From F23-B02 sp963650165 (lineage in GTDB: Bacteria; Bacillota; Clostridia; Oscillospirales; Oscillospiraceae): a stretch of DNA of 64,000 nt. The position numbers were made by a program, and so were the translations under genes. The notes under the pieces were generated by a model. That model saw nothing but the letters and a program-made list of their open reading frames with translations, was not told where the DNA came from and did not search any database. The stretch spans positions 1 to 64,000 of the forward strand of contig CAVJKX010000007.1 in NCBI GenBank assembly GCA_963650165.1, read 5' to 3'. Position 1 is the stretch's first letter; each line of letters begins with the position of its first letter. This document shows positions 1-8,624 of the stretch, piece by piece.

Positions 1-85
1 TCGCCTATTCGCTATCCTTTTTTCTTATCTGTCTCTCATCATTGTAACTCCTACAATAATCGGCAATTCAACAGCAAAAAAGTCG

Positions 86-114
86 TTGAGTGCCGGAGAG
101 ATATGTGTTATTAT
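86..114 (+). promoter_or_regulatory. Sigma-A-type promoter of the envelope operon
   Basis: TTGAGT at 86-91, a 17-bp spacer and TATTAT at 109-114. Transcription would start near 121, leaving a leader of about 33 nt before the GGAGG site at 140-144 and the ATG at 154. Seen in sequence; not tested. Confidence 0.6.
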
Positions 115-153
115 GTATATTTGTCGAAATGTATCTTTCGGAGGCATTATTAT

Positions 154-2292
154 ATGGATGAAACTTCTGTTTTAGATGAAACACCGGCCGAGACCCCGGT
201 TCGGGCCGATAAAAAGGGCCGCAGCGGCAGGCATTCCAGGCCGTCCCGCAGCGGCGGACGGAAAAGCGGCGGCAAAAAGGGTCTGAAGATCGCGCTGGGC
301 ATCATTCTCGTGCTGGCTGCGCTGGCCGCGGCTTTTGTCTTTGTCGTTTACGGCGGACGGCACATGTATCTGCGCTCGGAGCTCGGCAGCGGAACGCCCG
401 AGGCGTCGGCGTTCATGAAAAGCGGAGCCGACGCAAGCTACGTCGGCGACGTGAACGTCAGCACGAGCAAGGAGGGCACCTACCTGCTCAAGGTGCAAAG
501 CGGCGGCAAGGTTCGCCCGCATCTTCTGATCGTGCGCGACACGAAGGCCCCGACGGCAGAAAATACCGAGACGCAGATAAGCGTCGACGTGAGCTCGCTC
601 ACGCCCGAGGAGGCTCTCGGCGAGATAAAGGACGCGTCCGAGTTCACCGCCGTCTGGGAAAAGGAGCCGAGCTACGGCGAGGCCGGCAGCTACGATTGCA
701 GCATAAAGCTCGAGGACGCCTGCGGCAACAAATGCACGGCCAAGCTCACCGTCAAGGTCCTCGGCCTTGTCGAGGTGCTCGAGCACGAGGCGGGCGATCC
801 GCGCCCGACGCTTGACGATTTCATGATCGTCGAGCGCGACGACGCAGAATTCGTCACCGATCTTGACGACATCGCATGGAACGAGCTCGGCGACAACGAG
901 GTGCAGGTCGAGTTTGACGGCAAGACCTATACCTCCACCCTGCGCATAGTCGACACCACCGCGCCCGACCCAGATCTTATCCCGACGGCCGTTGTCGCCG
1001 GAGAAAAGATAGAGGCAAAGGATCTCGCTCTGAGCGGCGGCGACGCGACCGAGGTGAGCTATGAGTTCACATCCGAGCCCGTCGTTTCGAAGGTCGGCAC
1101 CGTCTCCTGCGGCATAAAGGCAACGGATGCGGCAGGAAACAGCTCGGAGAAAAAGGGCAAGATCATAGTCTGCGACGCGATAGCGGAGCTTGAAGCGTCC
1201 ATGAGCACCGTGACGGAGAGCGATATTCTCGCGGCACTCGGCTCCGACTACGCCGGATATAAAATGGAAAGCGCCGCCTTTGAGCGCACGGCTCTGGGCG
1301 CACACGCGGTGGTCTTCTCCAAGGACGGCGAAAAGCTCACCGTCGGCGTCGTTATAAAGGATACGACTCCCCCCGCCGCCGAGGGCATCGACTGTCAGTG
1401 CAGCACAGGCTACTACTGCGAGCCGATAAAGTTTGTCACCAACATCTCCGACATGTCCAGGGTAACGGCGAGGTTCGTAAGCGAGCCCGACTGGAGCGTC
1501 GAGGGCGAGCAGGAGGTGCAGATCGTGCTTTCCGACCGCTTCGGCAACGAGACGACGGTCAACGCCAGGGCGGTCATATCCCCGGACAAGACCGCGCCCG
1601 TCATCTACGCCGCGCGCGACAGGTACTGCTACGTCGGCGATGCCGTGTCCTACTTCAAGGAGGTCTTTGCCGAGGATAACGCAGACCCCGAGCCGGAGCT
1701 CACGGTCGACAAGTCCCAGGTCGACGCCAAGACCGCCGGCACCTACGACGTCACATACACGGCGGCCGATCACGAGGGCAACTCCTCGTCGGTTACTGTG
1801 AAATTCACCTTCATCGAAAAGAAGGTCAGCGACGAGCAGCTCGACGAGGTCGTCGACAAGATCATCGCGCAGATACTCACCGACGACATGACCGTGCCCG
1901 AGCAGGCCGCCGCCATATACGATTACTGCTACAGGAACATACTCTACACCGGCACATCCGACAAGACCGACTGGCAGAGCGAGGCCTACCGCGGCCTGAC
2001 CGAGGGCGTGGGCGACTGCTTCACCTTCTATTCGTCAAGCTACGCGCTTTTGCAGAGGATAGACTGCCAGGTGCTCAGCGTCGAGCGCCTTAACGGCAGA
2101 ACGCAGCACTTCTGGTGCCTTGTAAACCTCGGCACGGGCTGGTATCACTTCGATTCCTGCAACGTAGGCCCGGACAATCTCTACTGCTTCATGAAAACGA
2201 CCGAGGAGCTCACGCAGTACAGCCAGCAGTACTGGTGCTTTGATACTACGCTGTATCCCGCGGTCGAGACCGTACCGTATTCGATGAACTGA
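154..2292 (+). CDS. Membrane-anchored Ig-like and transglutaminase-like surface protein
   Basis: A 712-residue protein. The ATG at 154 is chosen because GGAGG (140-144) lies 9 nt upstream; an in-frame ATG at 103 has no such site and would lie upstream of the predicted transcription start. A basic cytoplasmic tail (residues 1-43, rich in R/K/G/S) leads into one membrane segment (about 44-66). The long external part holds several bacterial Ig-like/cadherin-like repeats, each opening with a DTTAP- or DKTAP-type motif. The C-terminus is a transglutaminase-like domain with the expected triad: Cys622 (GDC), His652 (QHFW), Asp667 (HFD). First gene of the dlt-like operon, 2 nt ahead of the adenylation enzyme, so a cell-wall role is likely. 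Such domains act as peptidases or crosslinkers; the activity here is unknown. Confidence 0.85.
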   Translation: MDETSVLDETPAETPVRADKKGRSGRHSRPSRSGGRKSGGKKGLKIALGIILVLAALAAAFVFVVYGGRHMYLRSELGSGTPEASAFMKSGADASYVGDVNVSTSKEGTYLLKVQSGGKVRPHLLIVRDTKAPTAENTETQISVDVSSLTPEEALGEIKDASEFTAVWEKEPSYGEAGSYDCSIKLEDACGNKCTAKLTVKVLGLVEVLEHEAGDPRPTLDDFMIVERDDAEFVTDLDDIAWNELGDNEVQVEFDGKTYTSTLRIVDTTAPDPDLIPTAVVAGEKIEAKDLALSGGDATEVSYEFTSEPVVSKVGTVSCGIKATDAAGNSSEKKGKIIVCDAIAELEASMSTVTESDILAALGSDYAGYKMESAAFERTALGAHAVVFSKDGEKLTVGVVIKDTTPPAAEGIDCQCSTGYYCEPIKFVTNISDMSRVTARFVSEPDWSVEGEQEVQIVLSDRFGNETTVNARAVISPDKTAPVIYAARDRYCYVGDAVSYFKEVFAEDNADPEPELTVDKSQVDAKTAGTYDVTYTAADHEGNSSSVTVKFTFIEKKVSDEQLDEVVDKIIAQILTDDMTVPEQAAAIYDYCYRNILYTGTSDKTDWQSEAYRGLTEGVGDCFTFYSSSYALLQRIDCQVLSVERLNGRTQHFWCLVNLGTGWYHFDSCNVGPDNLYCFMKTTEELTQYSQQYWCFDTTLYPAVETVPYSMN

Positions 2293-2294
2293 CG

Positions 2295-3797
2295 ATGAAA
2301 AACGTACTTGAATTTTTGGAAAACACGGCGCCGCTTTACGGCGATAAAACGGCCTTTTCCGACGGGGAGAACAGCCTGAGCTTTTCACAGCTTCGGCATC
2401 TGTCCCGCGCCGGAGGCTCGGCGCTGATAAAAAAAGGGCTTAAAAACGAGCCCGTCGCGGTGTTCATGAAAAAGGCTCCCGAAACCGTGGCCGCGTTTTT
2501 CGCGGTGCTGTACGCAGGCTGCTATTACGTTCCGCTGGATAAGTCCATGCCGCTGTACAGGCTGCGGATGATATTGCAGCGCCTCAGGCCGAGAGCGGTC
2601 ATCTGCGACGGCAGCTCGCGCTCTCTTGCCGAAAGCCTTGCGCCCGAGGGCAGCATCATAGACGCCTCGGAGCTCTTTGCCGCCGGAGAAAACGCGGCGG
2701 CTCTCGACGCCGTGCGCGCGGAAAGCATCGACACAGACCCCGCGTATATCGTCTTTACCTCCGGCAGCACCGGCGTACCCAAGGGCGTCACCGGCAGCCA
2801 CAGGGCGCTGATAGACTACGCAAACGCCCTGTGCCCCGTTATCGGCGCGGACGACGGCAGCGTTTTTGCCATGCAGGTCCCGCTGTATGTCGATGCCTGC
2901 ATGAAGGAGCTGCTGTCGGTCATAAAATGCGGCTCGACGGCATACCTCATGCAGCAGAGCCTGTTCTCGATGCCCGTCAAGGCCGTGGAGTTTTTAAACC
3001 GGCACAAGGTCAACACCCTGTGCTGGGTCGCCTCGGCGCTGACGATAATATCGGGCCTGGGCACCTTTGAGGACGTAAGGCCCGAGCATGTCAAAACCGT
3101 CTGCTTCGGCAGCGAGGTGTTCCCCGTAAAGCAGCTGCGGCTCTGGCAGAAGGCCTGCCCCGGCGCGAAATTTATAAATCTCTACGGTCCGACCGAGGCC
3201 ACCGGTATGTCGTTTTACTTCGTCGTTGACCGCGAGTTCAGCGACTCCGAGCCCATCCCCGTCGGACGACCCTTCGACAACACGGGCTTTATGCTCCTGA
3301 GAGACGACGATACGCAGGCCTCCCCCGGCGAAACGGGCGAGATCTGCATACGCGGCACGGCGCTCACTCACGGATATTTCGACGATCCAGAGCGCACCGC
3401 GGCGGCCTTCACGCAAAACCCGCTCAACCCGCACTACCCCGAGCTCATATACCGCACGGGCGATCTCGGCAGGCTCAACGGGCGCGGCGAGCTGGTGTTC
3501 GTCTCGCGTAAGGATCACCAGATAAAAAACATGGGGCACCGCGTCGAGCTCGGCGAGATAGAGGCCTGCGCCGACGGCTGCGAGGGCGTTGTGCGCTCGT
3601 GCTGCCTTTTCAATAGGGAAAAGGGCAGGATATTCATGTTTTACATGGGTAAAACAGACGAGAAGGCTCTCGCCGGATACCTCAGAGGCATGCTCCCGCG
3701 CTACATGCAGCCGTCGAAAATACGGCGGCTGGATGCTCTGCCGCTTCTGGAAAACGGCAAGATAGACAGAAATTCATTATTGCAAACGGAGATGTGA
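2295..3797 (+). CDS. dltA: D-alanine--carrier protein ligase-like adenylation enzyme
   Basis: 500 residues, the usual DltA length. ANL-superfamily motifs occur in order: the P-loop FTSGSTGVPKG, YGPTEAT, YRTGDLG and the C-terminal ENGKIDR with the catalytic lysine at 489. DltA activates D-alanine with ATP and loads it on the phosphopantetheine of DltC in the cytoplasm. It is followed directly by a carrier protein, an MBOAT protein and an SGNH-like protein, which is the full D-alanylation set and supports the call over a peptide-synthetase adenylation domain. The substrate could be another amino acid: specificity cannot be read with confidence. It starts 2 nt after the preceding stop, so translation is probably coupled. 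Confidence 0.82.
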   Translation: MKNVLEFLENTAPLYGDKTAFSDGENSLSFSQLRHLSRAGGSALIKKGLKNEPVAVFMKKAPETVAAFFAVLYAGCYYVPLDKSMPLYRLRMILQRLRPRAVICDGSSRSLAESLAPEGSIIDASELFAAGENAAALDAVRAESIDTDPAYIVFTSGSTGVPKGVTGSHRALIDYANALCPVIGADDGSVFAMQVPLYVDACMKELLSVIKCGSTAYLMQQSLFSMPVKAVEFLNRHKVNTLCWVASALTIISGLGTFEDVRPEHVKTVCFGSEVFPVKQLRLWQKACPGAKFINLYGPTEATGMSFYFVVDREFSDSEPIPVGRPFDNTGFMLLRDDDTQASPGETGEICIRGTALTHGYFDDPERTAAAFTQNPLNPHYPELIYRTGDLGRLNGRGELVFVSRKDHQIKNMGHRVELGEIEACADGCEGVVRSCCLFNREKGRIFMFYMGKTDEKALAGYLRGMLPRYMQPSKIRRLDALPLLENGKIDRNSLLQTEM

Positions 3798-3799
3798 CT

Positions 3800-4027
3800 A
3801 TGGACGAAATTCTTGAAATACTCAACGGCCTCGGCCTTGACGTTGACTTTGACCACTGCACGACGCTCATCGACGACGGCATACTCGAAAGTCTCGATAT
3901 CGTGACCGTTATCGCGGAGCTGTCGGACGCATTCGATATTACCATTCCCGCGCGCGATATCGTGCCGGAGAACTTCAATTCAGCCGAAGCCATGCTGAAC
4001 ATGGTCAACCGCCTGCTTGACGAGTAA
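3800..4027 (+). CDS. dltC: D-alanyl carrier protein-like acyl carrier
   Basis: 75 residues from the ATG at 3800; a GTG at 3794 overlapping the dltA stop would add two residues and is a possible start. An acidic four-helix carrier protein of DltC size. The phosphopantetheine attachment serine is Ser31 in LESLD. It would carry the activated amino acid from the adenylation enzyme to the membrane acyltransferase encoded next. The order A-C-B-D differs from the familiar dltABCD, which places the carrier after the MBOAT gene. Family is clear; cargo is inferred from the neighbours. Confidence 0.82.
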   Translation: MDEILEILNGLGLDVDFDHCTTLIDDGILESLDIVTVIAELSDAFDITIPARDIVPENFNSAEAMLNMVNRLLDE

Positions 4028-4030
4028 GCC

Positions 4031-5614
4031 GTGCTGTTCACGTCCTACGGCTTCATAGCCTTCCTTGCGGTACTTTTTGTACTGTACTATATAATACCGG
4101 GGCGCTTCCAGTGGCTGCTGCTGCTTGCCGCCGATCTGCTGTTTTACGCCTGCTCCGGATGGAAAGGGCTCTGCTTCATGGCGGCGACCGTCGTCGTATC
4201 GTGGGCGGCGGCAAACCTCATGGGCGCGTCGTTTTCCGAACAGAGGGACTATCTCGCCTCCGGGGAGGGAAAGGCGCTCGAAAGAGAAAAGCGCCGTGAG
4301 TACAAGAAGCGCTGCGAAAAGCGCCGCAAGCTCATATTCGTGCTTGCGCTGCTTGCCGACCTCGGCATACTGGCCGCGCTCAAATACACGAACTTCCTCA
4401 TAAGCAACGTAAACGCCCTGTTTTCCGCAGATCTTGCGCAGGTCGACTGGGTACTGCCGCTGGGCATATCGTTTTACACCTTCCAGACCGTCAGCTATGT
4501 CATCGACGTGTACTGGGAAAAGACCGAGCCCGAAAAGAGCCTGCTGCGCACGGCGCTGTTCACGTCCTTTTTCCCGCTGCTCATCCAGGGACCCATCTCG
4601 CGCTTTAACGACCTGAAAACGACGCTTTACGCCGAGCATAAGGCCGACTTCAGGCAGATATCCTTCGGCCTTCAGCGCATACTCTGGGGCTATTTCAAAA
4701 AGCTCGTCATTGCCGACAGGCTGCTCACCGCGGTGACGGCGCTGTGCGGCGATCCGTCGGCGTACACGGGCGCGTATGTGTTCATAGGCGCGGTACTGTA
4801 CGCAGCCGAGCTCTATGCCGACTTCACCGGCGGCATAGACATAACCATTGGCGTGGCGCAGGTGCTGGGCATAAAGGTTCAGGAGAACTTCATCCGCCCG
4901 TATTTCTCGCGTAATATCGCCGAATACTGGCGGCGCTGGCACATCTCGATGGGCACATGGTTCAAGGACTATATCTTCTACCCGCTGTCCGTCGCGCCGT
5001 GGCTTCTGAAGCTCTCAAAGTCAACGCGCAAAAAAGTGTCCGAGGGCTTTGGCAGAAAGCTGCCGGTCTATGTTTCGACCGTCGTCACATGGTTCCTCAC
5101 GGGCCTGTGGCACGGCGCCGCGTGGAATTTCGTCGTCTGGGGACTTTTGAACGCATTCTTCATCCTGCTTGCCGAGGAGTTCAGGCCCCTGTCGCAGCGC
5201 TTCCGCGCAAAGCACGAACGGCTCGTGTCCGGCTTCGGCTACAGGGTGTTTGAAACGCTCAGGACCTTCCTGCTCATGTGCTCGCTGCGCGTTCTCGACT
5301 GCTACCGCGACGTGGGCGTATCGCTGCGCGCACTGGGCACGGTATTCACGGAGCTCAACTGGCGCGAGGCCTTTTCCGGTCCGCTCCTGCAGCTCGGCCT
5401 GACGGCGGCGGACTACGCCGTCGCATTTGCTGGCGTTATACTCATGTTCACCGTCTCCTGCGTGCAGGAAAAGCACGGCAGCGTGCGCGAGCTTCTCTGG
5501 GAGAAGCCCGCTTTGAGCTATGCCCTGTTCTTTGTCCTCGCCCTCGCGGTGCTCACCTTCGGCGCATACGGCGTGGGCTACGACGCGTCGCAGTTTATCT
5601 ATAACCAGTTCTGA
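4031..5614 (+). CDS. dltB: MBOAT-family O-acyltransferase (DltB/AlgI-like)
   Basis: 527 residues with about ten membrane helices. The MBOAT signature is present: RRWHISM with His304, and the active-site GLWHGAAWN with His361. DltB passes the D-alanyl group from the carrier protein across the membrane for esterification of teichoic acid; AlgI and PatA relatives acetylate polysaccharides. Start is the GTG at 4031, 3 nt after the dltC stop. It is longer than classical DltB (about 400) and nearer AlgI-like members. With the carrier and ligase genes adjacent, transfer of an aminoacyl group to a wall polymer is the best guess; the acceptor is unknown. Confidence 0.8.
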   Translation: MLFTSYGFIAFLAVLFVLYYIIPGRFQWLLLLAADLLFYACSGWKGLCFMAATVVVSWAAANLMGASFSEQRDYLASGEGKALEREKRREYKKRCEKRRKLIFVLALLADLGILAALKYTNFLISNVNALFSADLAQVDWVLPLGISFYTFQTVSYVIDVYWEKTEPEKSLLRTALFTSFFPLLIQGPISRFNDLKTTLYAEHKADFRQISFGLQRILWGYFKKLVIADRLLTAVTALCGDPSAYTGAYVFIGAVLYAAELYADFTGGIDITIGVAQVLGIKVQENFIRPYFSRNIAEYWRRWHISMGTWFKDYIFYPLSVAPWLLKLSKSTRKKVSEGFGRKLPVYVSTVVTWFLTGLWHGAAWNFVVWGLLNAFFILLAEEFRPLSQRFRAKHERLVSGFGYRVFETLRTFLLMCSLRVLDCYRDVGVSLRALGTVFTELNWREAFSGPLLQLGLTAADYAVAFAGVILMFTVSCVQEKHGSVRELLWEKPALSYALFFVLALAVLTFGAYGVGYDASQFIYNQF

Positions 5615-5622
5615 GGCGAAAA

Positions 5623-6711
5623 ATGAGCAAAAAAAGCAACAAAAAACTGCATATAATATGCCTTGTGCTGCTCGTTATGCTGCTGTGCGCCGCGCTGTGG
5701 CTGCTCGGCAGGATCTTCGAGCCGAAATACATGTCGGGCGTCCTTGAGGGCGCGATGACGCGCGAGTATTACGACGAGGAGAACGCGCACGACGTGATCT
5801 TCGTCGGCGACTGCGAGGTCTACGAAAACTTCTCGCCCGTCACGATGTGGGAGGAAAAAGGCATAACGAGCTACATCCGCGGCTCCGCGCAGCAGCTCAT
5901 ATGGCAGTCGTACTATCTGCTCGAGGAGGTCTTTGAGCGCGAGAGCCCGAAGGTCGTGGTGTACAACGTGCAGTCGATGAAGTACGACACGCCGCAGAGC
6001 GAGGCCTATAACCGCATGACGCTCGACGGAATGCCGCTTTCAAAGCACAAGATCGACGCGATAAAGGCCTCGATGACCGAGGACGAGGATATGATAAGCT
6101 ACCTCATCCCCTTCCTGCGCTATCACTCGCGCTGGTCGGAGCTCACCGCGGAGGATTTCGAGTACGCCTTTAAGCGCGACGGCGTTACGATAGCGGGCTA
6201 TCTCATGCGCGCGGACGTTGAGCCCATGACAAAGCTTCCGACGGCGCCGGTTCTGGACGACTATACCATCGGCGATACCTGCTGGGAATACCTTGACAAA
6301 ATGCAGAAGCTGTGCGATGCTAACGGAGCAAAGCTCGTGCTCATAAAATCGCCGAGCCTGTGGCCGCACTGGTACGACGAGTGGGACGGGCAGATAAGCG
6401 CCTATGCCGCCGAGCACGGCCTTGACTATATAAACCTCCTGGACATATCCGACGAGATCGGCATAGACATGCAGACCGACACCTACGACGGCGGGCTGCA
6501 CCTTAACGTTTACGGAGCGGAAAAGCTCTCGCGCTGTTTTGCGGATATCCTCGCGGAGGACTATGCCGTGCCCGACAGGCGAAGCGACGAAACGCTCGCC
6601 GCCGACTGGTCGGATAAATGCAGGGCATACTATGAGCTTCTGGCCGCGCAGAAGGCCGAGCTCGAAGAATACGGCTATCTTAAAAGCTGGACATTGGGAG
6701 ACGAAAAATGA
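5623..6711 (+). CDS. DltD-position SGNH-like membrane-anchored hydrolase/transferase
   Basis: 362 residues with one N-terminal membrane anchor (about 9-29) and an external domain. Block I reads VIFVGDCEVYE where SGNH enzymes have GDS, so Cys64 stands in the nucleophile place. Block V reads DGGLHLN, giving Asp289 and His293. Position and topology match DltD, which helps transfer D-alanine to lipoteichoic acid, but I see little direct resemblance to textbook DltD outside these blocks. It is 8 nt behind the MBOAT gene and overlaps the next gene by 4 nt. The Cys for Ser change is the odd feature: a thiol nucleophile or a lost activity are both possible. Confidence 0.7.
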   Translation: MSKKSNKKLHIICLVLLVMLLCAALWLLGRIFEPKYMSGVLEGAMTREYYDEENAHDVIFVGDCEVYENFSPVTMWEEKGITSYIRGSAQQLIWQSYYLLEEVFERESPKVVVYNVQSMKYDTPQSEAYNRMTLDGMPLSKHKIDAIKASMTEDEDMISYLIPFLRYHSRWSELTAEDFEYAFKRDGVTIAGYLMRADVEPMTKLPTAPVLDDYTIGDTCWEYLDKMQKLCDANGAKLVLIKSPSLWPHWYDEWDGQISAYAAEHGLDYINLLDISDEIGIDMQTDTYDGGLHLNVYGAEKLSRCFADILAEDYAVPDRRSDETLAADWSDKCRAYYELLAAQKAELEEYGYLKSWTLGDEK

Positions 6712-7241
6712 AGAAATTGATTGCTGCCATACTTGCCGCGGCCTGCGTTTTCACGCTGTGCGCCTGCGGAGACACGGGTGACGGAGAAAGCACCGTCACG
6801 CAGGAAGAATACAAGGCCGATTACGGCGAGCTGTACTACGCCTCGGGCGACGTGAAGTTCGGCATCCTCGACCCGGCCGACACCGTGCTTGCCGCTCTCG
6901 GCGAGCCTGCCGGCACCTTCGAGTCCGAAAGCTGCGCATATCAGGGCAAGGATAAGTTCTATTACTACGACGGCTTCGAGCTGCTCGTAAACGACGTTGA
7001 CGGCATGGAGCGCGTAACCGGCATCACCCTTGCCGACGACACCGTTTCAAATCCGCAGGGCGTGAAGATCGGCATGAAGCTCGACGAGGCGCTCGCGCTT
7101 ATGGACGGCATCGAATACACGCAGTCGGGCGACACCTACAAATTCATCGTCGGCTCGACCCTGTTCAGGCTCCAGGCCGACAGCGACGGCACGGTAAAGG
7201 CCGCGGAATACTCCGTTGCGGCAAACGACAGCGGCGATTGA
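6708..7241 (+). CDS. Secreted lipoprotein of the envelope operon
   Basis: 177 residues. The signal peptide MKKLIAAILAAACVFTLCAC ends in a lipobox (LCAC) with the lipidated cysteine at about residue 20, so the mature protein sits on the outer face of the membrane. The rest is a small acidic soluble domain with no motif I recognise; two segments (near 45-60 and 120-135) look like internal repeats of a KIGM/KFGI-type strand, as in small BLIP- or SmpA-like folds. The start overlaps the preceding stop (ATGA). Its fixed place suggests a part in wall polymer modification; function unknown. Confidence 0.75.
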   Translation: MKKLIAAILAAACVFTLCACGDTGDGESTVTQEEYKADYGELYYASGDVKFGILDPADTVLAALGEPAGTFESESCAYQGKDKFYYYDGFELLVNDVDGMERVTGITLADDTVSNPQGVKIGMKLDEALALMDGIEYTQSGDTYKFIVGSTLFRLQADSDGTVKAAEYSVAANDSGD

Positions 7242-7249
7242 GGTGCAGC

Positions 7250-8224
7250 ATGGCAAAATATAAGGAAATGAAGCTTGAGGATGTCTTTGCCGACATCGAA
7301 AAAATAATGGGCTCGTCACTCACGGACGCGGAGAAGAGCGCCGAGCTGCGCAAGAAAGGCGCGGCCGCCTACGATAACGAGGACGATCCCGCAGCCGCCG
7401 CGTATTACGACGAGACGATAGCCCTCGGCTGCGTCGGGGCCGAGCTGCTGCCGGAGATACTGTTCCGCTGCGGCGTGAGCTTTGCAAAGCTTGACGGGAA
7501 AAAGTCCTTCGAGCTTTTAAAGCGCGCCGCCGAGCTCGGCCATGTCAAGGCCATGCTCAACCTCGCCGTGTGCTATCAGAAGGGCACGGGCACATCGAAG
7601 AACGAAAAGGAATGCTACAGATGGGCGCTGATGGCGGCCGACGCGGGCGATATTGAGGCGATGTATATCTGCGCGCTGTGCTCCGAGCAGGGCTTCGGCA
7701 CGAAGAAAAATCCGGAGGAGGCCTTTGCCCGCTTCAAGCGTGCTGCCGAGGCAGGCGTGGTCGACGCCATGTACAAAACAGCGCTTAATCACGACCGCGG
7801 CGAGGGCACTTTCCCGAATCCGCAGGCCGCCTTTGAGTGGTTCAAAAGCGCGGCCGAGATGGGGCATCCCGACGCCCAGCACGATCTTGCCGTGTGCTAT
7901 GCAAACGGCGACGGCACCGTATCGGACCCCGCCGAGGCCTTCCGCTGGATGAAGCAGTCGGCCGAAAACGGCAATGTGGACGCAATGCGTCTCGCCGGCG
8001 GCTGCTACTATAACGGCTTCGGCGTGAAGGAAAACCCGAAAAAGGCCTTCGAGCTGTTCAAAAAAGCCGCGGAGCTCGGCGACGTCGACTGCATGCGCAT
8101 GACCGGCGACTGCTATGCCCTCGGCTCGGGCGTTAAGCAGGACCGCGAAGAAGCCATGCGCTGGTACCGCACAGCCGCCGAAAACGGCGATATGGACTCG
8201 CGCGAAATGATGGAAGAATACTGA
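7250..8224 (+). CDS. Sel1-repeat (TPR-like) protein
   Basis: 324 residues from the ATG at 7250, which has AGGTG 4-5 nt upstream; a TTG overlapping the previous stop at 7238 is the alternative. After an N-terminal helical region, about six Sel1-like repeats of 36 residues run to the end, with the usual pattern of alanine/glycine pairs and (A/C)xxYxxGxGxxxNxxxAxxW. No signal peptide, so probably cytoplasmic. Such solenoids are adaptors for protein-protein contacts. Last gene of the operon, ahead of a strong hairpin. Role unknown. Confidence 0.8.
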   Translation: MAKYKEMKLEDVFADIEKIMGSSLTDAEKSAELRKKGAAAYDNEDDPAAAAYYDETIALGCVGAELLPEILFRCGVSFAKLDGKKSFELLKRAAELGHVKAMLNLAVCYQKGTGTSKNEKECYRWALMAADAGDIEAMYICALCSEQGFGTKKNPEEAFARFKRAAEAGVVDAMYKTALNHDRGEGTFPNPQAAFEWFKSAAEMGHPDAQHDLAVCYANGDGTVSDPAEAFRWMKQSAENGNVDAMRLAGGCYYNGFGVKENPKKAFELFKKAAELGDVDCMRMTGDCYALGSGVKQDREEAMRWYRTAAENGDMDSREMMEEY

Positions 8225-8240
8225 GCTTATAAAAAACGGA

Positions 8241-8268
8241 CCCGGCAGGAATTCCTGCCGGGCTTTAT
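8241..8268 (+). terminator. Rho-independent terminator of the envelope operon
   Basis: A perfect 22-nt inverted repeat (8241-8262, arms CCCGGCAGGA/TCCTGCCGGG) 16 nt after the Sel1 gene stop. The T-tract after it is short on both strands, but it probably ends transcription from both sides. Confidence 0.65.
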
Positions 8269-8480
8269 ATTCTGCTGCGTGAAATTATGCCGCTCACGTC
8301 GGGTATCAGCGATGTGCCCATCTCCGCCAGCGGAGATGACAGAGCATCGAACAGGCCGATCATTGCATAGGCGGCAGCCGCAAGCAGGGCTGCGATAACG
8401 ACGACAACGATAAAGGCTCTGCGTATATTCGCCTTCGCGCGGCGGACCTCCTCGTCCTCCTCGCGTTTTTTATTCTTCAT
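8265..8480 (-). CDS. Small single-pass membrane protein
   Basis: 71 residues. The ATG at 8480 has GGAGGTGA just upstream, and a TTGACA-16-TAGAAT promoter lies behind it, so the gene is real. A charged N-terminus (KNKKREEDEE) is followed by one hydrophobic helix (about 23-46) and a short outer tail. No family recognised. It is transcribed divergently from the TetR gene and shares its control region, so TetR could influence it. Confidence 0.65.
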   Translation of the reverse strand: MKNKKREEDEEVRRAKANIRRAFIVVVVIAALLAAAAYAMIGLFDALSSPLAEMGTSLIPDVSGIISRSRI

Positions 8481-8504
8481 GCGCTCACCTCCGATGCTGC
8501 TTTC

Positions 8505-8532
8505 ATTCTACATCGGAGAATTTTTTTGTCAA
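8505..8532 (-). promoter_or_regulatory. Promoter of the small membrane protein gene
   Basis: On the minus strand, TTGACA (complement of 8527-8532), 16 bp, then TAGAAT (complement of 8505-8510). It stands back to back with the TetR promoter; the two -35 boxes form the inverted repeat TTTTGTCAA...TTGACAAAA at 8524-8558. Confidence 0.65.
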
Positions 8533-8549
8533 CAAACTGTCTGTTAACA

Positions 8550-8577
8550 TTGACAAAACGCGCGGGGATGATATAAT
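8550..8577 (+). promoter_or_regulatory. Promoter of the tetR-ABC operon
   Basis: Perfect consensus boxes: TTGACA at 8550-8555, a 16-bp spacer and TATAAT at 8572-8577. The transcription start would fall inside the adjoining inverted repeat, which fits repression. Confidence 0.8.
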
Positions 8578-8578
8578 A

Positions 8579-8606
8579 GCAACATACGTTACGCAACGCA
8601 TGTTGC
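8579..8606 (+). promoter_or_regulatory. Likely TetR operator
   Basis: A 28-bp inverted repeat: GCAACATACGTT (8579-8590), a 4-bp centre, AACGCATGTTGC (8595-8606), with 11 of 12 positions matching between arms. It starts 1 bp after the -10 box and ends 18 bp before the regulator gene, the classic layout for TetR autorepression. Confidence 0.75.
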
Positions 8607-8624
8607 GCACGAGGAGTGATATTT

